From Strix aluco (lineage: Eukaryota > Chordata > Aves > Strigiformes > Strigidae), in assembly GCF_031877795.1 (NCBI RefSeq), contig NC_133954.1:9043258-9107257 (forward strand): a DNA stretch of 64,000 nt, given 5' to 3'. Within the stretch, counting starts at the first letter, position 1, and every line of letters starts with the position of its first letter. The position numbers and the translations under genes were made by a program. The notes below the pieces were generated by a model. The model was not told where the DNA came from and did not search any database. It was given only the letters and a program-made list of their open reading frames with translations. Of this stretch, positions 56,641-64,000 are shown one piece after another.

Positions 56641-56883
56641 GGAAAAGGGGAAATCCTCCCAAAAAAAGCACTTTGTCCCCACGGGGCGCGGGGACCCGCC
56701 GCCGGGGCCGGGTCCCCATATTGCACCAAAGCCCACGGCGGAGCCGCGGGGGCCGGTCCGCGGGGCCGCCGCGGGTGGGGGGGGTGGGTGGGGTTGGGTG
56801 TGTGTGTCCCCCCCCCACACCTCGGGGCTGGGGCGGCCGGGCGGGGAGGCGGGGGGGGGGGGGCTGGGGCCTGTCGGGAGGGG

Positions 56884-57957
56884 TCAGTTGTGGAAAAAGG
56901 CGTTGAGCTCCTCGTACATGGGGCCCCGCTCGTGCGGGAGGTGCATGTCGTAGGGGAAGATGTTTTCGGAGTGGACCCCCCCGCGCATCCCCGCCGAGCC
57001 GAAGACCAGGTTGTGGCCGGCGGGGCGGGAGCCGGGCAGCGCCGAGTAGTGCATAGAGTAGTGGTAGCTTTTCTCGTGGTCGGGGGAAGAAGAGTCCTGC
57101 TTGAGGGAGAAGTTGCCGTTGATGCAGAGCGGGGGGCTGAGCCCCCCGTCGTACTCCGAGCTGTTGTAGTCGGGGGACGCGTTGCCGTAGAGGCTCTCGT
57201 AGGCGGAGGCGCAGTAGCTGTGTGTCCTCAGCCCGTGGGAGCCGGGGCCGGCGGCGGGCGGGCACTGCGCCGCGGCCAGCCGCGAGCAGGGGTAGGGGTA
57301 GGGGTGCACGGCGAAGGAGGCGTTGGGGCCGTGGAAGCGGCCGCCCTCCTGCCCCTGCTCCGTGAGGAAATTGCGGGAGTTGAGCTGGAGGCACCCGGCC
57401 ACCAGGTTGGTGGTGGGTTGCGACAGCCCCTTGCACAGAGTCTGCACGTAGGAAACCAGGTCGGGCCGTTTGCCCGAGCGCAGGATCTCGGAGAGAGCCC
57501 AGATGTAGTTCTTGGCCAAGCGGAGGGTCTCGATTTTAGAAAGCTTTTGGGTTTTGGAGTAGCAGGGCACCACTTTCCGCAGGTTGTCCAGGGCCGCGTT
57601 CAGGTCGTGCATGCGGTTGCGCTCCCGGGCGTTCGCCTTTTGCCGCCGCAGCTTGGAGCGCTCCAGCCGCGCCTTGGTCATCTTGCGCTTCTTGGGGCCG
57701 CGCTTCTTGGGCCGCTCGCCCTCCGCTTCCTCCAAGCCTTCCTCCTCCTCCTCCTCCTCCTCCTCGTCCCCTCCTAGCTCCCCTTCCTCCTTGCTCTCCC
57801 CCAGCGAGCCCTCGGGCGGCTCCTCGGGGAGGGCGCAGCCCTTCCCCGCCCGCTCCTCCTTCTCGCTGCGGGCATCCTCCTCGCACTCCTCGGCCCAACC
57901 GGCGAATTTCGGGACGTCGGGGACCAGGCTGGGCTCGCTGAAAAGTCGCGTCAACAT
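56884..57957 (-). CDS. NEUROD2: NEUROD2, neuronal differentiation bHLH factor 2 (complete CDS)
   Basis: Neuronal basic helix-loop-helix activator that dimerises with E proteins on CANNTG sites and drives cortical neuron differentiation and synaptic maturation. Single coding exon, 357 residues plus TGA (56886-56884). Start ATG at 57957-57955 has the strong context CCACC and gives [20 protein letters not shown], as in other NEUROD2 proteins. Order: acidic N-terminus with nine consecutive Glu (residues 65-73), nuclear-localisation-like [20 protein letters not shown], bHLH about 104-157 ([20 protein letters not shown], then [20 protein letters not shown]), neuronal bHLH C-terminal domain, end [10 protein letters not shown]. 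It is about 25 residues shorter than human, mainly because the proline-rich N-terminal insert is missing. The frame is open far upstream of the ATG, but that part is 5' UTR, intron and GC-rich DNA. Confidence 0.98.
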   Translation of the reverse strand: MLTRLFSEPSLVPDVPKFAGWAEECEEDARSEKEERAGKGCALPEEPPEGSLGESKEEGELGGDEEEEEEEEEGLEEAEGERPKKRGPKKRKMTKARLERSKLRRQKANARERNRMHDLNAALDNLRKVVPCYSKTQKLSKIETLRLAKNYIWALSEILRSGKRPDLVSYVQTLCKGLSQPTTNLVAGCLQLNSRNFLTEQGQEGGRFHGPNASFAVHPYPYPCSRLAAAQCPPAAGPGSHGLRTHSYCASAYESLYGNASPDYNSSEYDGGLSPPLCINGNFSLKQDSSSPDHEKSYHYSMHYSALPGSRPAGHNLVFGSAGMRGGVHSENIFPYDMHLPHERGPMYEELNAFFHN

Positions 57958-57962
57958 GGTGG
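57958..57962 (-). other. NEUROD2: NEUROD2 5' UTR, start of exon 2
   Basis: Splice acceptor CGCTGCAG ends at 57963, so exon 2 begins with CCACC directly before the ATG. A non-coding exon 1 and a 5' UTR intron are the known structure of NEUROD-family genes. Confidence 0.7.
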
Positions 57963-59236
57963 CTGCAGCGGGGGGCAAAGAGCCAGGCGTTACCGGCGGC
58001 CCCGCCGCGCCCCCCCCCCCCCCCACCTCCCTCACCCTCCCCCCCCCCCCCCCCCCCGCCAACCCCGGGAGCGGCTCCGCGGCGCCGGGACCGGCGAAAA
58101 CGAATTGGGCGCGGGGCCGCTCGCTGCCGCCGCCCGCCCCGGTCGCCCGAGCCCGGGGGCACCGGGGCTCCCTCGGGGCGCGGCGACGACCCCCCCTCCC
58201 CCTCGACGACACCCCCCCCACACACACACACTCCTCCGCCGGGCTCCCCGCGGCCGCCGCCTGCGTCCCGCTCCCCGGCCCCCCGCCCGCGCCCCCGTCC
58301 CTCGGCCCGGCCGGTGCCCCCCACCCCCCCCGGTGCCCCGCGGGCCGGGCCCGGTGCCGCCGGCCCCTCTTTGACGCCTCCAACTTTTCCCCGCCGCGGG
58401 CGCGGAGCGGCCCCGGCCACGGCTCCGTCACCGCCGTCCCGGGGCCGGAGGGCCGAGGCGCGGCCGCCACTCGCCCTCCCCCCCCCCCGCCCCGGCTCCC
58501 CGTACCCCCTCCGTCCCGGTCAGCCCCGCCCGGCCCCCCCCACTCCCCGCCTCGGGGCTCCCTCCGGCCGCCGGAGCGCGGCCCGTAAAATGCGGCGGCA
58601 TCAAACGGCGGCGCGGCGGGGGGGCGGCGGGGGGCGGCGGGGGCGGCCGCGGCCGGGGCCCCCCCCGCCCCGGGGTGGGGAGCGCGGGGGTCGCGGGCGG
58701 CGGCGCTGCCGGGGTCGCCCCCCCCACCGGGGCCGGGGCGGTGCGGCGGGGCCGGGGCGGGGGGCACCGCCCGGGGCGGGGGCCGGGGCCGCCGCGGGGG
58801 AGCGGGGAGGCGGCTCCGCCGGGTCGGGGCCCCCGGGGGCGGCGGCGCGGTGGCTCCGCGCCGATTTCGTTGATGCCGCTCGGCCGCCGCTGCCCGCTCC
58901 GTCCCGCCGGGACCGCGCCGCCCCGGGCGCGCCCAGCCGCGGGGCGAGGGGCGGGGGGGGGGAAGCCGGGGAGGGGGGGGGGGGGACACACGACACACGA
59001 AGCCCCAACAACCCCCCCGGGGGAGGGGGGGCGGGGGGCGCCGGTGCGGGAAGCGGGGGAAACCCCATCAGCGGGGCCAGCGGGGAGCGGGAGAACCGAG
59101 GGCCGGGGGAGAACGAAAGACGGGGGGAAAAAAGGGCGAGACGTGGCGGAGAAACAAAATCAACATGGAAGTTGCCTTTTCTCCATTCAAGTTTCCTCCG
59201 CTGCCCTCCCAGCCCTCCACTTCTTACATAACTCAC
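57963..59236 (-). other. NEUROD2: NEUROD2 5' UTR intron
   Basis: Runs from donor GTGAGT (59236-59231) to acceptor CTGCAG (ending 57963), 1.27 kb, extremely GC-rich with very long G runs on the transcribed strand near the acceptor. The donor is inferred from its sequence and its position in a well-preserved AT-richer block. Confidence 0.6.
58010..58059 (-). other. G-run cluster (G-quadruplex candidate) next to NEUROD2 3' splice site
   Basis: On the minus strand, two G runs of more than 12 flank GAGGGTGAGGGAGGTG, 50-100 nt upstream of the acceptor. Homopolymer lengths may carry sequencing error. Confidence 0.6.
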
Positions 59237-59460
59237 CTTCGGGCGGACCGGAGGAATTTTTATTTCATTGTTCCCAGCATCTTCTGGGACCGGGACGCGG
59301 CTCCTTGAGGTGCTCCAGCCTCCTGCAGTCCTCTATCCAAAAGGAGGCGAGAGTGGCATCTCTACCCAGCAAAGGGGGTACCAGCTCTGCTGCCAGTGCC
59401 ATATGGTTGGCACGTCATGCGCGAGAGCTATCACATGAGAGCTAATGATTGACATGCGCT
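59150..59460 (-). promoter_or_regulatory. NEUROD2: NEUROD2 non-coding exon 1 and promoter region
   Basis: AT-richer, non-repetitive block in GC-rich DNA. It contains donor GAAG|GTGAGT with exon end at 59237, E-boxes CATATG (59400-59405) and CACATG (59432-59437), and a CRE-like TGACGTG on the minus strand (59411-59417). NeuroD-type factors bind CATATG-class E-boxes. Transcription start not determined; the minus-strand ATAAAAAT near 59257-59266 is too close to the donor to serve as a TATA box for this exon. Confidence 0.55.
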
Positions 59461-61424
59461 TGCATTCAGGGAGATTTGTCTCTCTGGGGAAGGAGGACTC
59501 GCCATCTGTCACTCTGTACTCAAAAAAAAAAAAAAGAAAAAAAAAAAGAAAAAAAAAAAACCTCTTCCAAATCTACAGCTCTGCCTACACGCCGCAAAAT
59601 GGGACCCGGGCGAGATGCAGGCGATGGCGGGGCCGGGCTGAACAATGGAGCCAGCGGCAGGGCGGCGGGGGAGACCGGCCATCCCGGGCGGGCCGAGCGT
59701 GTCGGGGGCAGCCGGCGGGCACCGGGGCGAGGGGGGAGACGCCGTGGGGACCCTTGCCGGGAGCTGGCATCTGCGGCTCGCCGCAAAACACCGCGGCGGC
59801 TCGCCCGGGTCCGTCCCCACCCTCAGCCACCAGCCGAGCGGGGATGGCTGCGGTGCTGAGGGCCTGGCGCGGGCTGGGGGCTGCAGCCAGGCAGGGCCCG
59901 GGGGAGGCGGCGGCGGTGGTGGCGGTGGCGGTGCCCAGTTTGGCCGCACCGGCGCGGGCAGGGGGCTGGAGGTGCGGGTGTGGGCATGGCTGGTGGCTTG
60001 CAGGGCCGTGGGTCCCCACGCGGGTGCCACATGATCCCCACACGGGTGCCACATGGCCCCTCCGGCTGCCTCACGGCCCCCACTGGCACCCCCTCGGCCG
60101 CAGAGCCCCGCCAGCCTCTCTCGGCAGCCCCGCGGCACAGCGCGGCGCACACAGACGCAGCCAGCCCCCCGCACACTCCTACGTGCACACACAAACACGC
60201 ACACTTGCACACGCGCGCACACGCGGCCCCAGCCCCGTGCCGCTGCGGATCCCACGGTGGCGGCGGCGGAGGCCCGGCCATGCCGTGGCGCAGCCAGTGA
60301 GGCCTTTGTCTGCCGGGCCCCTCCTCACCTGCCACGGCCCCGCGCCCCGGCCCGGCAGCACCTCGTCACCCTCCGGCCTCCAATCGATCCCCACCACAGC
60401 GCACCACAGCCAGAAATCGCTGCTGCCGCCTCCCTTGTGCCTGCGAACAGGCGGCGGGCCCGTCACCGGTGTGTTGTGGCCCTGGGAGCCAGATGCCGAC
60501 ACCCGGTGGCCTGCTCTGAGCCGCAGGATGTCCCCGTGTCCTGAATCCCCCCCTCTGTCCCTGCAAGCCCGGGGTGGGGGGGGCCGGGACCTGCCCGGCT
60601 CAAGGGGTGCAGGTGAGGGAAGGGGCGACGGGTGCTGGCCACCGCGCACCGGCACGTGCTGGCCGTGGCGTGGGCCCGGCAGGGACATGGTGGCCGGGGG
60701 CTGTGCCCACACGCAGACAAAGGGCCGGTCGTGCCCGGCCGCCGGGTCTGTGCCAGCGGCGTCGGCGTCGCCCACTCCCCCGGTGCAGGTGCCGGGGCTG
60801 GCACGTGACAGAGGGGCCTCCACCGGCGGCGAGCGTGTGTGTGTGTCGTCGTCCCCCCCCTCCCTTCGCCTCCGCGCGCTCCCGCTGCCGAACCCTCCGA
60901 CTGTCACTCACGGCTGCGGCCGAGCAGATGGCACCTGGGCTGGAGCTGGCCCGCGGGGAGGCAGGGCCCACCCCAGCCGTGCCGGTGCCGGTGCCGGTGC
61001 CATACCGGAGCACCGATTCCTGGGCAGCCTCCGGGCCCTGTCGCAGCCCTTCCCCGCAGCACCGTTCCGCTCCTTCTGTTGTTACCATCTTCGTTTTGCA
61101 GGCGGGTGCAGGGCAGGCGGCACCATGCCCCGGCAGCCCACCCTTGCCCGGTGCTCGTGGCCCGTTCCTGCCAGCTCTGGGTAAGTCCCCACTCCACTGC
61201 CCTCGGTTCACAGGCCAGGGGACCCCCAGCCCTCAGCACGGCCCCGCTCCAGCCCCCCTGCACCCCCCGTGTTGTGGCGGCGAAGCCGGTGCTGCCCCAG
61301 TTCCCAGCACCAGGCTCGTGGCCCATGGGGCTGCCCCGAGGCCCAGGCGATGCCACGGCGTGAGCGACCGGGCTGGCCTGAGCGGGGACAGGGGGAAGCC
61401 ACGAGCCCCCGGCCCGGTGCATCC
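59461..61424. other. Intergenic upstream of NEUROD2, no gene recognised
   Basis: GC-rich. Poly-A-rich run at 59521-59560 and a CACACG-rich patch at about 60180-60220. Open frames are compositional. No PPP1R1B coding sequence seen. Confidence 0.6.
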
Positions 61425-61570
61425 GTTAGAGCCTAATTAGCAGCCGGTGAGCGGCAAGGGTGGGCGCTGGCATGAGCCTCATCAGCATGCACAGCGCTTG
61501 GAGGGAGAAGAAAGTGGAGACATGAAATGGGGAGAGGAGATGAAAGGGGAACAGGGAGATGAAAACCCAA
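61425..61570. promoter_or_regulatory. Candidate conserved element upstream of NEUROD2
   Basis: Non-repetitive island: GAGCCTAATTAGCAGCC, GGCATGAGCCTCATCAGC, then an AG-rich stretch ending GATGAAAACCC. Contains a TAATTA homeodomain core. Motifs and composition only. Confidence 0.35.
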
Positions 61571-63304
61571 ACCGCCACATTGTGCCGCGGCCGGGGCGGC
61601 GCCGGGAGCCTTGGCTGGCCTGTGCCGGGACACGGCCCGTGGTGCAGGCAGGAGGGGGGGACCTGGTACCATCCCCATCCCCTCGTGCCCACGGCTGGTG
61701 ATGGCCCAGGGCAGAGCGGGGTAGGGGCAGCCCTGTCCCCATCCCTGGGTGCCTTCGGCAGGGGGGGTTCATCCAGGGTGGTGAGAGGGGCTCCCAGCGT
61801 CACGACACGGGGGCTGTACGAGCAGGATCGGGCCCCTGGGGAAGTGGGGCTGCCCTGAGCAGCAGGAGGAGGCGAGGTCAGGTGAACCCCGTCCCGGGCA
61901 CAGCTGGGTGCTGGTGTTTGGGGTGCAGGGGCTGAGGGGGGGGATTTCTCCTGCCCGGGGAGGTCAGGGCTGGGGGAGCTGGGCCCAGTGACCCCAGGGT
62001 CCCCATCCTGCTGCTGGTCCTTGTGTGCAGGGTCTGGCCTTCCTGGCACTGCCACTTCTGGTCCCAGGCCATCCCAGCCAGGTCCCCTGGGGTCTCACTG
62101 CCCGGGGGGGCACAGCAGGACTTTTAGTGGGCGCATGAAGCTCTTTCCTCCTCCAAAATTCATCCTCCGTGTCCCTTCCCCTCCCTCCGGCAGGAAGGCA
62201 ATGGCCAGGGACAGGGAACAGGCCTGGAGTGGTGGCTGCTCCGTCCCGGAGGTGAGACCAGGGGACACATGGCATCTGGAGGGATGTGGTGAGGGGACAG
62301 AAGCGGGTCGGCACCGGTGGAGCCAGGGGTGGGAGCTGGGTGCTGGGTGGTGCTGGGACCCGGCTGGGAGCCAGCTGGGCCCAGGGCAGCTCCCAGGGGG
62401 CCCCGCGTGGGGCGAGTTTGCCGGGGCTCAGCCGGCTGCCGCATCCCCAGCGTGGGGCCGGTGCGCAGCACCGCAGCCGGCAGCCTCGGCGAGGCCGTGT
62501 CATCCCTCCCCGGTGTGGGCTTGGGGGCACCCGAGCCGGGCCCCCCTTCACCGGTGGGGTCCCCGTCCCCCCTCGGTGGGGTCGAGCCATCCAGGGCCCG
62601 AGCGGAGGAACCGGCTCCGGCATCTCCCCGTGAGCGGCGGCGGGGGGAGGCGGGGGCCGCGCTGCCAGATGGAGCCGGCTCCGCGCTGCAATATTTCTGG
62701 GAGGTGAAGGCTGGGAGAGATGGATGCGCTAACGCGCGGCGGAGCCACCGCCGGGAATGTCAGCCGAGGGGAGGAGAGCGGCGGGAGCGGGAGCCGAACC
62801 CGGCCCTGGCCCCGGCCCCGTCCCTGCTGCCTTCGGGGACGAAGCAGCCCTCGTGCAGGGAGCAGCTCTCCCTCGTGGGACCCGTCCCTGGGCACCTTCC
62901 AGTCACCGGGTGAGCAGGGCCCGGGTGGGGGGCTCTGGGGCATGGGGGGGGGGTGGTGGGTGCCCTGCCCGTCCCCCTTGTCCCTAAAGGTCCCTTCAAT
63001 GGGGTCACGGGTGGGTTGGGGAGCCTGGGAGGAGGCAGCTGATGGTGGAGGGAAACTGAGGCAGGGAGGGAGGAAAGGGGCCGTCCTGGCTCAGCCGGGA
63101 CTGGGGGGGCTTTAGGGAACCCCCTTTTCTTTGCTGGAGGAGGACGGGGAGACGCTGGGCCGGGCCCGGGGCTGCGGTGTCGGTGCCAAGTGAAACCCCG
63201 ACCTTGGCTTCACCCGCCCTGGCCCCATCCTGCCCCTGGGGCAGCCGGACCCCCGGCCTGTGCCCCCCCGCCCCCACCGCTGCCGCTCGCGGGTCTGGGC
63301 CCTG
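61571..63304. other. Intergenic, GC-rich, no gene recognised
   Basis: No coding homology. A less GC-rich patch with GCTGCAATATTTCTGGGAGG at about 62685-62710 is the only feature of note. Confidence 0.55.
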
Positions 63305-63385
63305 CCGAGCGGTTTTTTAAGACACGCGCTGTTAATTAAGAAAACGACGCCCTGGGAATTGTCCAGAGGGAAACTGCCGGAGCTG
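63305..63385. promoter_or_regulatory. Candidate conserved element
   Basis: Short AT-richer island with TTTTTTAAGACACGCGC, CTGTTAATTAAGAAAACG and GGGAATTGTCCAGAGG in GC-rich DNA. Confidence 0.3.
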
Positions 63386-64000
63386 CGGCTGCGTGCGGGG
63401 CTGGGGCTGAGGGGTCCCGGGGCAGGGGGAGCGGTGACCCCAGGGGGACTTGTGTGTTGTGTGCCCCCCCCGCCCTGCCGCCGCGGTCCTTCGGCACTCA
63501 GCGGTCGCTGGGTTCACCCCTGCTGGGGTCAGACGCTCTTTGGGGACAGCGGGGGGGGCTGGGACAGGGGATGCTGTCCTGGAGGGGGCTGCCGTGGTGC
63601 CACCAGCGGAGCTGCTGAGGTGATAAGGCCACCTGGTGAGGTCACAGTGGGCTGTGACATCACACCCACTGGCCTGTGGTGTCACAAGGCCCCAGGAGAG
63701 GAGAGGAGATCCCCTGTGGTCACAGCATCCCCCCCTCCACGGCTGCCCTGGCTGGGGTGGGGGATTGGTGGGGGGGCACAGGGGGCCGTCGCAGCCCGGC
63801 GGTGCCACCGGCGTGGGCACGGCGCGGATGAGCGAGCGCTGCTGGCACCGGCCCCCGGCCCCCCCGCGGCAGATGGCGTCCGCTTGGGCCCGTTTCAGGG
63901 AGCCGGCGGGGCGCGATGGCGGGGGGACACGGCGCGCGGGGGTGGCGGGGGCTGTCCGCAGCCACATCCCCTGCTAGCACCCCCCTCCCCAAACCTCCTG
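63386..64000. other. Intergenic to right edge, nothing recognised
   Basis: GC-rich; a short TCACA/GTGACATCAC-rich patch at about 63618-63685. No gene, repeat family or RNA recognised. Confidence 0.5.

Larger units (their letters stand above)
54970..56883 (-). other. NEUROD2: NEUROD2 3' UTR and candidate poly(A) region
   Basis: Downstream of the NEUROD2 stop on the minus strand. Contains an AT-rich repeat block (56356-56640), an AATAAA at complement 56053-56058 and two further AATAAA signals at complement 55295-55300 and 54977-54982, both embedded in the same GATTAATAAATATT context. A U-rich tract (complement 55558-55612) and an A-rich tract (complement 55382-55480) lie between. Which signal is used cannot be decided here; the 3' UTR would be about 0.85, 1.6 or 1.9 kb. 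Confidence 0.55.

Noticed and set aside
56884-58998. A 704-codon open frame that extends NEUROD2 far upstream of its ATG
   Set aside because: The NEUROD2 start at 57957 matches the family start exactly, has a strong context, and lies 5 bases after a splice acceptor. The upstream frame is low-complexity GC-rich translation.
59257-59266. TATA-like ATAAAAAT on the minus strand near NEUROD2 exon 1
   Set aside because: Only about 20-25 bases before the donor at 59236, so a start 30 bases downstream would fall after the splice site.
59461-64000. PPP1R1B, the next gene expected after NEUROD2
   Set aside because: No frame resembling its conserved N-terminal inhibitor motif or its acidic run was found; the gene probably starts beyond the right edge.

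Overview
This is vertebrate nuclear DNA, almost certainly from a bird. All the coding sequence is spliced. The gene order MED1 (minus) - CDK12 (plus) - NEUROD2 (minus) is the conserved amniote block next to PPP1R1B/STARD3/ERBB2. A reverse-oriented CR1 LINE tail sits in MED1 intron 1. Introns are short, and the right half is extremely GC-rich and full of simple repeats, as on avian microchromosomes (the chicken orthologues are, to my knowledge, on chromosome 27). No species call is possible from the sequence alone.

Layout. (1) 1-7612: the 5' part of MED1 on the minus strand. Twelve coding exons joined in frame give the first ~314 residues; the gene runs off the left edge. (2) 7300-8787: a CpG-island promoter shared head-to-head by MED1 and CDK12, carrying two clusters of the TCTCGCGAGA element. 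(3) 8788-35260: the complete CDK12 gene in 14 coding exons (1485 codons plus stop), with every junction GT-AG and in phase, followed by a ~3.1 kb 3' UTR ending near 38.4 kb. (4) 38.4-54.9 kb: a GC-rich desert with no recognisable protein gene. It contains tandem arrays (triplet minisatellite, CA/CACGTG, GGAT, about 47 copies of GGGAA), two near-perfect hairpin palindromes, one textbook-looking TATA/CCAAT/Inr promoter at 47.9-48.05 kb, and a series of AT-rich islands with homeodomain, POU, SOX and E-box-like motifs that look like conserved neural enhancers. (5) 54.9-59.5 kb: NEUROD2 on the minus strand. It has an intronless 357-codon CDS, a 5' UTR intron with a non-coding exon 1 near 59.24-59.4 kb, and a long low-complexity 3' UTR. 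(6) 59.5-64 kb: NEUROD2 upstream sequence, GC-rich with a few AT-rich islands. PPP1R1B coding sequence was looked for and not found.

How the genes relate. MED1 (Mediator subunit) and CDK12 (RNA polymerase II CTD kinase) are both general transcription factors and share a housekeeping bidirectional promoter. NEUROD2 is a neuronal bHLH factor, and the surrounding desert is the natural place for its tissue-specific enhancers. Limits: exon coordinates were derived by hand from homology to the known proteins plus splice sites. Transcription start sites, poly(A) sites and all enhancer calls are inference. No alignment or database search was run.
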